DNA from: Methylobacterium oryzihabitans
GTDB taxonomy: Bacteria; Pseudomonadota; Alphaproteobacteria; Rhizobiales; Beijerinckiaceae
Assembly (NCBI RefSeq): GCF_004004555.2
Contig: NZ_SACP01000009.1
Coordinates: 124,001 to 188,000, forward strand
Direction of reading: 5' to 3'
DNA length: 64,000 nucleotides
Both the position numbers and the translations under genes were made by a program. Below are positions 35,934 to 45,186 of the stretch, one piece after another. The stretch's first letter is position 1, and each line of letters starts with the position of its first letter. Under the pieces are notes generated by a model. That model searched no databases. It was not told where the DNA came from and saw only the letters and a list, made by a program, of their open reading frames with translations.

Positions 35934-36788
35934 TCAATAGCCGGCCTCGCCCGGCTGCATCTCGGGATGGGCAGCAATGATCCGTGCGACTTTGCCAACG
36001 CTATCGATCGGAACGCCCCGCCCCGTCATTGCGTGATCGAGGCATTCCAGGATGGCCTTGAGTTTCGGCTTCGGCGCGGTCGGTATGCTTGCGCTCGTCA
36101 AGGTCTTGGGCTGTTTCTGGAATTTTCGATTGAAGAGGCGGTCATGATGGGCGCAAATGTTGCGCAGGTCGACGAAGCTCGCGACCCAGCTCTCAAACAC
36201 CTCGTCCGAGCCTACTCCGAAGTCGGCTGCTACGGCTGTCCTGAGCGGACCAGAAAGACACTTGTAGAGGTTGGAGGCCCTGCCGAAGGTCAGAAACTCC
36301 TTCACGGTCCAGATCGCAGGAAGGTACGGATCACTGTAGGTTTCGCGGTAGTGCCTCGCCCGTCCGTCGTGGGACTTCTCGTACGCGTCGGTCATGCTCC
36401 TGATCGCCTTGATGTGGGAGGCGGAGTCCCTGAATGCCGCTGGGTTCAAGTAGGGGTGGCTGCCGTAGGTCTGGCTGACGGCCTCGGAGATCGCATTGCG
36501 AAAGAGGATCTCGAACTGGCCGACAGCGTCGAAACACACGTCCCGCAGCAGCGTGTCGCATTCGTAGAGACGGATGATGTCACGGTAGGACGTCCCGGGC
36601 ACGAAGGGCCGGTTGGGAGCATTCAACTGGCGCCGGGCCAGGAAGTAGATGCGGAGCCGCTCGTAGCCGATCAGCTCGATTTTCCGAGCAGCGACATTTG
36701 GACGGGGTATGTCCAAGCCTTTTGCGCGCAGATGTGCAACCCGCTGGTTTGCGGACGCATGCGGCTTCGTGAAGGGTGTGCGGGCCAT
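35934..36788 (-). CDS. Abi_2-family abortive infection protein (AbiD/AbiF-like)
   Basis: 284 residues of the Abi-like family. Recognisable segments are the N-terminal FTKPHASANQRVAHLRAKGL, YERLRIYFLARRQLN, the central DVCFDAVGQFEILFRNAIS and the C-terminal SFVDLRNICAHHDRLFNRKF, whose R-N-x3-A-H pattern is typical of HEPN-like RNases. These proteins stop phage growth by killing or arresting the infected cell, apparently by RNA cleavage. It stands alone between the IS3 element and a serine recombinase, typical of cargo in a defence island. Confidence 0.88.
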   Translation of the reverse strand: MARTPFTKPHASANQRVAHLRAKGLDIPRPNVAARKIELIGYERLRIYFLARRQLNAPNRPFVPGTSYRDIIRLYECDTLLRDVCFDAVGQFEILFRNAISEAVSQTYGSHPYLNPAAFRDSASHIKAIRSMTDAYEKSHDGRARHYRETYSDPYLPAIWTVKEFLTFGRASNLYKCLSGPLRTAVAADFGVGSDEVFESWVASFVDLRNICAHHDRLFNRKFQKQPKTLTSASIPTAPKPKLKAILECLDHAMTGRGVPIDSVGKVARIIAAHPEMQPGEAGY

Positions 36789-36953
36789 TCCAAATAGGAA
36801 GGGCCGCCCTTTTGCACGCCTCCCGAAGGAGATGTGTGGCGGCCCGTGACAGACCTAAGATAGGCAATGCCGTCTGAACCGGCAAGGGGCATCGATCGAG
36901 GGATCGTTGGAGCGTGATGCTCCGTCGAACCTCCAGCGTGTGAGACCAGCCAG

Positions 36954-37517
36954 TCAGGGCTGTGTCTCCTCCGCCTCGAGCGCACGGTAGACGCTGGTGC
37001 GGGAAATACCGAGCGCTCGGGCTATGGCAGCGGGCCCTTCCCCTGCCGCATCTCGGCGCCGGATTTCGCCCACGGGCACGGATTTCGGCCGGCCCTTGCC
37101 GGCGTAGACGCCGGCCGCCTTAGCGGCCTCAATCCCGGCGCGCTGGCGCTCAAGGATGAACTTGCGTTCCATCTCCGCGACCATACCGAGCACGGTGACG
37201 ACGATCCGGCCGACATCGCCACCTGTGGTCAGCTCGGGATCGAGGATGCGCAGAGACGCACCCTTCTGGTCGAGTTCGTGAACGAGGTTGAGGACGTCGC
37301 GGGTGGAGCGGCCGAGTCGATCGAGGCGGACCACAACCAGCTCGTCGCCATCGCGCAGGAACTGCATCACGGTGGCAAGTTCCGGCCGGTCGTCGGTGGA
37401 TTTGCCGGACAGCTTCTCCGAGCGGATCACCGTGCAGCTTGCCGCCTTCAGCTTCTCGAGCTGGATGGTGAGGTCCTGGTCGGTGGAGGAGACACGTGCG
37501 TAGCCGAACCGGGCCAT
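36954..37517 (-). CDS. serine recombinase (Tn3-type resolvase family)
   Basis: 187 residues from ATG 37517 (MARFGYARVSSTDQDL), catalytic Ser10; the arginine motifs VVVRLDRLGRSTRD, the GGDVGRIVVTVLGMVAEMERKFI helix and a C-terminal helix-turn-helix (GPAAIARALGISRTSVYRAL) are all present. Only distantly similar to the recombinase at 12667-13251. Repeats resembling a res site lie directly upstream (37579-37635). Confidence 0.94.
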   Translation of the reverse strand: MARFGYARVSSTDQDLTIQLEKLKAASCTVIRSEKLSGKSTDDRPELATVMQFLRDGDELVVVRLDRLGRSTRDVLNLVHELDQKGASLRILDPELTTGGDVGRIVVTVLGMVAEMERKFILERQRAGIEAAKAAGVYAGKGRPKSVPVGEIRRRDAAGEGPAAIARALGISRTSVYRALEAEETQP

Positions 37518-37578
37518 TCTGGACCTCAAACGTACCAAAAGGTTGGCTTTGAACGGAGCTATGTAACATAAAACGAAA

Positions 37579-37635
37579 ACGGCCCTTTTGGAGCTCATGA
37601 GGGCCGTACCACGAAGCCGTACCAGAACGGTATAC
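37579..37635. repeat. repeat cluster upstream of the resolvase (res-like)
   Basis: ACGGCCC at 37579-37585 and GGGCCGT at 37601-37607 form an inverted repeat, and GCCGTACCA occurs twice (37603-37611 and 37616-37624), followed by ACGGTATACC. A related CGTACCA occurs at 37531. This cluster in front of a resolvase gene may be its recombination and operator region. Confidence 0.5.
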
Positions 37636-37767
37636 CTATCTGCGACACTGCACCCGTGACTTGGAATCTGGATTGGGAGTTATCCCACCGCTGGCATTTT
37701 CGCCTTGCCGCGGCCGATTGGGGCGGCCATGCTCGCTCCGCAAGGGAATGTGGGCGGACAAAAAACG

Positions 37768-38175
37768 ATGGCGGCTCACAACGATTTCTTCACGTGGCAG
37801 AGCCTGACGACATTCGCCGGAACGACCATGGCGACGACCGCCATCGTCAATGGCGTATGCAGTGCCTTCCCCGGATTTCGCCACCCTGCCGCCCTGGGAT
37901 TATCTGTATCGATCGTTTTGTGCCTCCTGTTTGCGATGGTCGATCCGAGCACGGGGGAGATCGTCCTCGCTGGGCCGTTCGCGACCTATCTGATCGCCCT
38001 CGTGAACGGCTTCTTCGTCTTCACGTCCGCGTCTGGCATCTCGGCCGGCGGGGCGCGGGCGGCGGGGGCCCCCGCCCGAGGCGCGCGACGGACGCGGGGA
38101 GGTGCGGTCACACCTGGCGGAACTCCGCCGGCGCCCGGTCCCGCACCGCGCCGGTTCTGGCGCTACTGGCTTTGA
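37768..38175 (+). CDS. small membrane protein, first gene of the caspase operon
   Basis: 135 residues from ATG 37768 (an upstream start at 37705 is possible). Three hydrophobic stretches are visible (FAGTTMATTAIVNGVCSAF, AALGLSVSIVLCLLFAMV and GPFATYLIALVNGFFVFTSA), then a Gly/Ala/Pro/Arg-rich tail that is probably cytoplasmic. No family recognised. It ends 15 bases before the caspase gene on the same strand, so the two are likely one transcript; a pore, anchor or membrane target for the protease is conceivable but not shown. Confidence 0.7.
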   Translation: MAAHNDFFTWQSLTTFAGTTMATTAIVNGVCSAFPGFRHPAALGLSVSIVLCLLFAMVDPSTGEIVLAGPFATYLIALVNGFFVFTSASGISAGGARAAGAPARGARRTRGGAVTPGGTPPAPGPAPRRFWRYWL

Positions 38176-38190
38176 CAGCAAGGCCAGCCG

Positions 38191-40863
38191 ATGGCCGTCT
38201 CCACCGCCAATCGCTTCTCCGAGACGATCCATGCCGTTGTCGTCGGAATCAGCGCCTATGACGGGTCCGGGCTGACGGACCTGCCGGACTGCGCCCCCGA
38301 AGCGGCAGAGCTTGCCAGCGCCCTATCGGCGTCCCGGATGTGCGGCGTTCCGGCGTCGCAGGTCCACCTGATCCCCGATCCGCAAGCGTCGCGGACGGCG
38401 ATCCTCGGCACGCTCGCGCAGGTCGCTGCGCAGGCCAGAGCCAGCGACATCGTCATCTTCTACTTCGCCGGCCACGGCGAGGCGAGCGACCAGGGCTTCA
38501 TCCTGCGCACCGGCCCGCGCCTGGCGGATCCCGCGCTCGGGCTCAGCCGGGAGGATGTAGCGGGCGCGCTCAAGGGTACCGCGGCCCGCGGCATCTTGGT
38601 GATCTTGGATTGCTGCGGCGGCGCCGGCTTCGCCGAGAACGCGCCGGATCTCTTCAACCTGGCGACGCACGACTTCCGTTTGCTCGTCAGTGCGTCGCGC
38701 GCCGGCGAGTCGTCGTGGGAATTGCCGGACCGGGGTTCGCTGTTCACGCGACGGCTCCTGAGCATTCTGCGTGGAGAGACGGTGCTCGACCGGACCGGCG
38801 GCATCTTCTTCAACGACCTGTTCGACGACCTCAAGACGACCGTTGTGGACGAGGCCCGGCGGCAGCTGCCGCCAGGCCAGACCCAGACGCCGGTCTTCGC
38901 CGGCACACATGCCGGGGATCCGCTCCTGTTCCTCAACCGGGACCTCACGCTGGAGCAGGTCCGCGTCCGCACCGTGCGGGTCACCCGGCAGACGCTGCGC
39001 CGACGCGTCCTGGCAACGGCAGCTGGCCTGGTCGGGGGAGGGGGCCTCGCACTCCTGCTTTACTGGGCGTTCCTCGACTCGCACCACTACCTCGACCTCA
39101 CGGACAACAGGGTCAGCCTCGTCCACGGCTATCCTGGGCTGACGGGGTTCGGCCTGCCGCGCACGGAATGGATCTACGGCGAGGAGCCTTCGGATCTCGC
39201 CGAGAGCGCGTTGGCGCCGCGGGAAGGCAGGCCTCTCGTCCTCTCCCGCGAGGCTTCGCCTGAGGCCGCGCTCCTGACGGTGCTCCGACCGCCCGGCCGG
39301 GCACGCCTTCGCATCTGGGCCGGCGACCGGGCCGGCGCGCGGCGCGACCTCCTCGCCGCCGCCCAGGAGCGACGGCCGAGTGCGGCGAACGACCTTGAGT
39401 TCCTGCCTGAGACGGTGGTGGCCGAGGATGCAGACGAACTCGACCGCATCGTGCGCGCCAGCCGTCCCGAGGAGTCCGTCGAGCCGGTTCTGGCCCTCGC
39501 CGCTCTGGATCCGAGCCGAGCCGTAGCGGCTTGGCGGGCGTCGCCGGCAAGCCGGGGAGGGGGCGGCCTGACCCTGTTGTCGAGCTGGCAGGGACCCTGC
39601 ACCGCGGCTGTGCAGGACTGGCTCGATGCCGCCCTGTCCGACGGTACGGACAGGATCACGTACCTCACCGCCGTCCGGGCGATCGTCCGGACGAAAGGCT
39701 GCCGGCTCGATCCGGCGAAGGCGTTCGCCGCCCGTCAGCCCTCCGACATTCGTGATGTCCTGTTCGCCCTGCGGATGTCGAACTCCGCCGGGGCCGAGGC
39801 CATGCGGACCACACTGGCCGCAATGCTCGGTCCCCCTGACGCCCTTGCACGGTCGGCGCAGGTGCACGGTGAGCGCCTCGCGGGATTTTGGCGCTACAGT
39901 GGCGGGGCGGCGTGCGGGGCTTGGCTGCTCGATCCGTCGCGCGGGCTCCCGGAGGAGGCTCGGATCGACGCCGCTGTGGCGGCGGTGCGGGATTGCCCTG
40001 GCGCCCGGCTCGATGCAACAGTGGCCGACGGCCGGCTCAGGCTCGCCCTGAGGCAGGGCGACACTGCGACGGCGATCGCCGCCTATCCTCTCGACGGGAG
40101 CCCCGGTGCCCGGGTGCTTAAGGGTGTCGACGCGCTGGTGGAGGCGCGAGCGGAGGGGCGCGATTCCGCCCTGCGCGCCATCCTGGGAGCGTCGCGGAGC
40201 TCCGAGACGCGTCGGATCGTCGCCAAGGCGCTGCTCGCGGTGGGCGCGGATGGGTCCGAGGCGCTCGCCTACGCGCTTCCCGCCTCGCCGCCGCTCGATC
40301 GCGAGTTGCTGCGCTGGCTGTCACGGATCGATCAGCGGCGCGCGAGCGCAGCATGTGCCGAGCGGATCCTGGCGGGGCAGGTCGAGAGCCCGCTTATCGA
40401 GGCGCTCGCGCTCATCCCGATGGAGACAATTGACCGGGAGCGCCTGCTCGCCTTCGCGGCGACGCAGGACTTGCTGCCGCGCACGATCATCTCGGTCCTT
40501 CTCGGAAGCGCGGACGAGGCCACCGCCCTGCTCCTCGCGCCGCAGCCGGAGGTGCGGACGCACGCCCAGAGCTACGCCCTGGCCCGTACCGACGCCATCG
40601 CCGTGTTCGCTGCCGCGCGCCGTCGCTCCGTCCGCGCAGATGCGGGCCTCGAACGGGGCGCGTCGCGCCTGCGCCGCCTCGCGGCGATCGAGGCCGAACT
40701 CGCGACCACGCCGGACTTCGCCCTGGAGTGGCGCGCTGGCGGCATCGATACGTTCGAGAGCGCCGATGCCGGGCTGTCCCTCGCCATCGAGCAGATCCTC
40801 GAGCGCCGCCGCGGCCGTCGCTTACCCGATACGGGGGCCTCCACCCGTAAAGCCGCGCCGTGA
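38191..40863 (+). CDS. caspase-family (peptidase C14) protein with TM segment and large C-terminal region
   Basis: 890 residues. The caspase domain spans residues ~10-250: VVVGISAYDGSGLTDLPDC, catalytic His95 in FYFAGHGEASD and catalytic Cys142 in ILVILDCCGGAGF; VSASRAGESSWE and GSLFTRRLL are also family features. A membrane segment follows at ~273-294 (LATAAGLVGGGGLALLLYWAF). The remaining ~590 residues are Ala/Arg/Leu-rich helices, perhaps HEAT- or TPR-like repeats, with a few Cys. By topology the protease is probably cytoplasmic and the helical part on the other side of the membrane. The CHAT gene starts within its stop codon (GTGA overlap). Confidence 0.92.
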   Translation: MAVSTANRFSETIHAVVVGISAYDGSGLTDLPDCAPEAAELASALSASRMCGVPASQVHLIPDPQASRTAILGTLAQVAAQARASDIVIFYFAGHGEASDQGFILRTGPRLADPALGLSREDVAGALKGTAARGILVILDCCGGAGFAENAPDLFNLATHDFRLLVSASRAGESSWELPDRGSLFTRRLLSILRGETVLDRTGGIFFNDLFDDLKTTVVDEARRQLPPGQTQTPVFAGTHAGDPLLFLNRDLTLEQVRVRTVRVTRQTLRRRVLATAAGLVGGGGLALLLYWAFLDSHHYLDLTDNRVSLVHGYPGLTGFGLPRTEWIYGEEPSDLAESALAPREGRPLVLSREASPEAALLTVLRPPGRARLRIWAGDRAGARRDLLAAAQERRPSAANDLEFLPETVVAEDADELDRIVRASRPEESVEPVLALAALDPSRAVAAWRASPASRGGGGLTLLSSWQGPCTAAVQDWLDAALSDGTDRITYLTAVRAIVRTKGCRLDPAKAFAARQPSDIRDVLFALRMSNSAGAEAMRTTLAAMLGPPDALARSAQVHGERLAGFWRYSGGAACGAWLLDPSRGLPEEARIDAAVAAVRDCPGARLDATVADGRLRLALRQGDTATAIAAYPLDGSPGARVLKGVDALVEARAEGRDSALRAILGASRSSETRRIVAKALLAVGADGSEALAYALPASPPLDRELLRWLSRIDQRRASAACAERILAGQVESPLIEALALIPMETIDRERLLAFAATQDLLPRTIISVLLGSADEATALLLAPQPEVRTHAQSYALARTDAIAVFAAARRRSVRADAGLERGASRLRRLAAIEAELATTPDFALEWRAGGIDTFESADAGLSLAIEQILERRRGRRLPDTGASTRKAAP

Positions 40864-43790
40864 GACGGCAGTGTGAGGCTGTGGCGATGCGGATCCCCAG
40901 ACGGCTGGCCGCCTGCGCCGCCGCCCTACGCCGAGATCGGCCGGCACAGGCCCTCGCCTACCTCGACGGTGCAGCTTTCAATGGGCCTCGCTTCAACGGA
41001 GCTTGGCGGGTGGCGGAGCGTGGCCTGCGCGCCCGCGCCATGAAGGCCTCCGGCGCCCCGATCTCCGCATGGCGGCCCCTCCTCGACGAATGCGGACGCG
41101 TGTTCGACCGACGGCTTGCCCGGGCTCGCGAGGATCTCGCCTTGGGAACGCCCGAAGGGCTCAATGCGGCCATCGCTCGGTGTGACGACCTCGTCGCCGC
41201 CACGGCGTTCCTCGGCGCCGACGCGATCGAGGGGCAGGCGCTCGCGCGCAACGTTCGGGCGACGGCCCTCTTCCACCAGGGCCGGTCCCGGGACGCACTG
41301 CGGGAGTGCGAGCGGATGCTCGCCCTGCTGCCGTCGTCACCCGAGACGGCGTCGCTCTGGTCCGGCCTGTCCGTCAACGCCGCCTCGATCGCGTGCGAGC
41401 TCGACGAGGACGCCGCCGCGACGGCGTTCATCGCCGTCGGTCTCGCGTCGATCCATGGCCTGGGCGATGATCCCGATCGGATCTGGGACGTGTTGCGTAT
41501 CGCCGCCGACCTCGATGTCAGGCATGGTCACTTCCTCGACGCTCGGCGAAAGATCGTCACGGCGGTCGCCGTCTTCGAGGCGCTGGGGATTATCCGGAGC
41601 CGAAACCTCGCCCGGGCGCGAGCACGGCTCGCGACCCTCGAGCGCGAATTCGGCCGCAGCGATCTGGCGGCGGAACTCGGCCGGTCGGCCCTGGCGGCGT
41701 GGCCGCGAGAGGACGGGGCGGCTGACTACACGGTCGAGGCTGCTCATCTATGGACCGAGTGGGCGCACGCGCGGAACTGGATCGAAGCACGCCCGCGCCT
41801 CAGGCGGCTCGCCCGCCTCGCGGTCGCGGACTCCTCGTCCCGAGCTGATTTCCTGATCGGTCTCGGCATCGTCACCCTCGACCGCGGCCGGTTCCCCACA
41901 GCCGACCGGCTGCTCGGGCGTTTGGTCGCCTGGCTCGACGCGACCGCACCCGGCGCGGTCGTCGCGCGGATCGAGGCGCGCCGACATCACGCGCAGGCCC
42001 TGATCGGGCGCGGGCGGTTCGAACAGGCCTCTCTTCGCATCTCGGAAGCCGCAGCGCTCGTCGCGGCCAGCGGGGAGGGGACGGCGATCTACCGGCACGT
42101 GCTGGCCCGCGAACGGGGCCTGCTCGCCGAGCGCCAGGGCGATCCAGACGGCGCCGTCGCGTGGTATCTGCGGGCTATCGTGGATGAGGCGTGGCACGTG
42201 ACCGCAGGATCCGCCGGTACCGAGTCCTCGCTGTCCGAGGCCATCGGCGGTCGCGACGCGATCGACGCGGTCTCGGGCCTGCTGCGACTGGTCGCGACCA
42301 CTCCGACGCCGGAACGGGTGCGGCACGCCCACGAGGCAGTCCTCGCATCGCGGGGCCGTGCAACGAATGCCGTCGGAACGCGCCGGATCTTCCATTCCGA
42401 GGAAGCCCGCACGATCGATGAGGTCAGGTCCGAACTGTCACGGGTGGTCGAGTGGGGTGGCCGGCTGCAGGCGGCCGGCCATCCGCCCGCTGATCTAGCA
42501 GATCTCGCCCTCGCCCTGGCAGCTCTCGACGGTCAAGCAGTTCTCGCCGCGCCCCGTCTCGGCGAGAAGGCCGCACTCACGCCGGGTCCTCGTCCTCCGT
42601 CCCGCACTCTCAAGGCTGGCGACGCGGCCATAGACTTCGTCGTCGCGATCGAACGGGGGGTGATCGAAGAGGGTCGCTTGGGGCGCGACGTTCGGCTTTA
42701 CGCCTTCGTCACCACGGTGGAGATGCCCCATCCCGCTCTTGTCGCGTGGCCCAACGTGGCGGGGCAGTTCCGCGACCTCGACGCGCTCCGGCGGGCGATG
42801 GCGGAGGCCGAGCCGGAACCGGAACTCGCGCGCCGCCTCAACGACCTGTCGCGGGCGTTATGGTGGCCCCTCGCGGCGCATCTGCCCGCCGGCACGCGCC
42901 GGCTCTTCCTGCGCGCCGACGGCAACCTCGCTCACCTGCCGTTCCCGGCGTTGCCGGACCGCGACGGGACCCCGCTCTGCGAGCGGTATGAGATCGTCCT
43001 GGTCGGGCCGGACTTGGCGACGGCGGCGCCCGACCGGCCCCCGCGCGACTTCCTCGTCGTCGGCGATCCCGCGCCAGCCGTCTCGTGGCGGGACCGGATC
43101 GCCGCGATGGCCAGGGAGGACGAGTCCCGCGTCCTGCCGACTGGCCGGTTGCACGGCAGCCGGCGCGAGGCCGCCGCCGTCGCCCAGTTCCTGCGCGACC
43201 GCGGAAGGATGGACGGCACGTTCCTCGTCGGCAAGCATGCGGCCCGCCAAGCCATCATCGAGGCCCTTCCGGCGCGGTTCGTCCACTTGGCAATGCATGG
43301 GTTTGCGGTCCCGCGCGGCGTGCGGGGGAGTAGGCCGCGGGAGGATGCCGTCGTCGGTCACCCGGCTCCGGACTGGAGGGCGGGTCTGGTCTGCGCTGGA
43401 GCGGAGGCGTGGCTCACGCGCAATGGGCCGCTGCAGGGCGACGACGACGGGCTACTGCTCGCACGGGACGTCGCGGCTCTGCCGCTCGCCGGAACGGAAC
43501 TCGTGGTCCTCGCGGCCTGCGACACCAGTGCCGGCGAGCCTGTACCTGGGGAGGGCATCCTGGCCCTCGCCGACGCCTTCCTGGCCGCCGGCGCGCGCAC
43601 GGTCGTCGCCTCGGCCTGGGCGATCGACGACCACGAGACCACCCGGTTCATGCGGGAATTCTATGCCGCCCATCTGGACGGCGCGGCGGCACCGACGGCC
43701 CTACGAGCTGTCCAGTCGGCTTGGTCCCGGGCCCAGCGCAATCCCCGGTTCTGGGCCGGCTTCTGCGTTTATGTCCACGGAGAGACCTAG
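40860..43790 (+). CDS. helical-repeat (TPR-like) CHAT-domain protease
   Basis: 976 residues from GTG 40860 (ATG 40887 is the alternative). Residues ~50-560 are helical repeats of TPR type (ALARNVRATALFHQGRSRDA, HHAQALIGRGRFEQASLRIS). The C-terminal ~390 residues form a CHAT domain with catalytic His813 in FVHLAMHGFA and Cys887 in LVVLAACDTSAG, plus the family-typical GEGILALADAFLAAGARTVV and SAWAIDDHETT. CHAT proteases are caspase relatives (separase/gasdermin-processing types in bacteria). The 4-base overlap with the caspase gene argues for stoichiometric co-production and interaction. Confidence 0.94.
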   Translation: MRRQCEAVAMRIPRRLAACAAALRRDRPAQALAYLDGAAFNGPRFNGAWRVAERGLRARAMKASGAPISAWRPLLDECGRVFDRRLARAREDLALGTPEGLNAAIARCDDLVAATAFLGADAIEGQALARNVRATALFHQGRSRDALRECERMLALLPSSPETASLWSGLSVNAASIACELDEDAAATAFIAVGLASIHGLGDDPDRIWDVLRIAADLDVRHGHFLDARRKIVTAVAVFEALGIIRSRNLARARARLATLEREFGRSDLAAELGRSALAAWPREDGAADYTVEAAHLWTEWAHARNWIEARPRLRRLARLAVADSSSRADFLIGLGIVTLDRGRFPTADRLLGRLVAWLDATAPGAVVARIEARRHHAQALIGRGRFEQASLRISEAAALVAASGEGTAIYRHVLARERGLLAERQGDPDGAVAWYLRAIVDEAWHVTAGSAGTESSLSEAIGGRDAIDAVSGLLRLVATTPTPERVRHAHEAVLASRGRATNAVGTRRIFHSEEARTIDEVRSELSRVVEWGGRLQAAGHPPADLADLALALAALDGQAVLAAPRLGEKAALTPGPRPPSRTLKAGDAAIDFVVAIERGVIEEGRLGRDVRLYAFVTTVEMPHPALVAWPNVAGQFRDLDALRRAMAEAEPEPELARRLNDLSRALWWPLAAHLPAGTRRLFLRADGNLAHLPFPALPDRDGTPLCERYEIVLVGPDLATAAPDRPPRDFLVVGDPAPAVSWRDRIAAMAREDESRVLPTGRLHGSRREAAAVAQFLRDRGRMDGTFLVGKHAARQAIIEALPARFVHLAMHGFAVPRGVRGSRPREDAVVGHPAPDWRAGLVCAGAEAWLTRNGPLQGDDDGLLLARDVAALPLAGTELVVLAACDTSAGEPVPGEGILALADAFLAAGARTVVASAWAIDDHETTRFMREFYAAHLDGAAAPTALRAVQSAWSRAQRNPRFWAGFCVYVHGET

Positions 43791-43802
43791 ACCGCTGGGC
43801 GG

Positions 43803-45179
43803 TCAGCCGGATCCCGGCTGACCGACGAAGAGCCCCTGGCGCATCTGGATGATCGGCCCGGCGGGTCCGCTCCGCGGGTGGTCCGGCCCGCGTCCGGGCC
43901 GGGTCGGCGACCGGCCCCAGAACGCTTCGAGGCCGCCCGCATCGGCGCCGAAATCCAGGTAGTCGCCCGTCCGGCTGCGCCGCGGGGTCGACACAGTCTC
44001 CTGCCGCGCCCGCGGATAGGGGCCGTAGCGCAGCATCAGCGTGCCGAGTTGGGCTCGCGACCGGCTGAGGTAGGTGCACCGGCAGGCGGCGGCGCGCCGG
44101 AGCTGCTCGGTGATCGTCATGTCCCAGGCGAGGCCGTCGTCGCCCTGCACGGACCGGGCCCAGGCCATGAGGAGCCAGCTGTCGGCGACGTCGGGCAGGA
44201 TCCAGTTGAGGGTCCGCAGCCAGGGCAGGGGCAGGCGGAGCGGGGCGAAGCGGGCGAGGAAGACCGCGCCCAGGACGGCGGCCGCGGGATCGCTGAACTT
44301 GCCGGCGAGGTGGTCGAGGGCGGTCGACGCATCCTGGCCGCGGCCGGCCGCGAGGATCTCGGTCGCGTTGGGCAGGATGCCGGCATTCAGGCCCAGCAGC
44401 AGGTCGGCGAGGCCCGGCGCCCGCGGCACCGAGAGGGCCACGGGCACGCGCACGGCCGAGGGATTGTTCGCGCGCTCGGCGCTGCCGACCATCGCGACCC
44501 CCGAGGCCAGGAAGGTGACGTCGACGCCCTGCGCGAAGGGCGGAACGATAACGATCGGCCCGAACCCGTCCTGGCCGAGCAGGCCGAGGGCGACGGGCGC
44601 GGAATGCGTCACGGCGACCTGAAGGTAGTCGCCGGTCGGCTTCGGCGGCTCGCACGGCCCCGGCCGCCAGGCTCCCTCGACGTGGTGCCAGCACGCGAGC
44701 GTGTAGCGGGACGTGCGCGTCGCGCTCCGGGCACCGCCGGCGGCGAAGGCGAACGACAGGCCTGCGGCCGGGGGGGCCAGCTCGTGGCTCAGCAGGGCAC
44801 TCGTCGCGCGGGACGCCGCGTTGGCGGCTTGCGGCGAGGCGAGGGACGTGACCCGGAAGTCGCTCTCGCCGGGCGTCGCGCTCGCGTAGGTCAGGCCGAG
44901 CCGCGCGGCCCCCGTGAGGAAATCCTGGGGAGGGCGGCCGGACATCGCGATCACGGCGTTGCCGCCGTCCGGCCCGATCGTGACCGGCGAGACGAGCCGC
45001 TCCCCCGACGGCCGCGTGGCGACCACCGTGTAGTCGCCGGGGGGGATCGCCCGGACGACCGCCTGCCGGGCCAGGGACGACAGGGTCAGGCGGCCGCCCA
45101 CGCGCTCGCCTCTCTCTCCCAGCACCTCGACGGTGAGAGGGCCGAGCGCCGCCTCGGTCGCGATCGTCAGATCTGCCAT
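43803..45179 (-). CDS. unknown protein with N-terminal beta-sandwich-like domain
   Basis: 458 residues, no recognised family. The N-terminal ~80 residues (LTVEVLGERGERVGGRL, IPPGDYTVVATRPSGERL) look like a carboxypeptidase-regulatory/Ig-like beta sandwich. The middle (~80-260) is a mixed domain with Cys and His (YTLACWHHVEGAWRPGPCEP), and the C-terminal half is helical (DPAAAVLGAVFLARFAPLRL). It ends 12 bases from the CHAT gene, tail to tail, and follows the second caspase gene by 7 bases, so it is the last gene of the hydrolase-caspase operon. It might be the substrate, effector or adaptor. Confidence 0.75.
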   Translation of the reverse strand: MADLTIATEAALGPLTVEVLGERGERVGGRLTLSSLARQAVVRAIPPGDYTVVATRPSGERLVSPVTIGPDGGNAVIAMSGRPPQDFLTGAARLGLTYASATPGESDFRVTSLASPQAANAASRATSALLSHELAPPAAGLSFAFAAGGARSATRTSRYTLACWHHVEGAWRPGPCEPPKPTGDYLQVAVTHSAPVALGLLGQDGFGPIVIVPPFAQGVDVTFLASGVAMVGSAERANNPSAVRVPVALSVPRAPGLADLLLGLNAGILPNATEILAAGRGQDASTALDHLAGKFSDPAAAVLGAVFLARFAPLRLPLPWLRTLNWILPDVADSWLLMAWARSVQGDDGLAWDMTITEQLRRAAACRCTYLSRSRAQLGTLMLRYGPYPRARQETVSTPRRSRTGDYLDFGADAGGLEAFWGRSPTRPGRGPDHPRSGPAGPIIQMRQGLFVGQPGSG

Positions 45180-45186
45180 GGCGGCC

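Noticed and set aside
38323-39867. 514-codon minus-strand frame
   Set aside because: Shadow of the first caspase gene.
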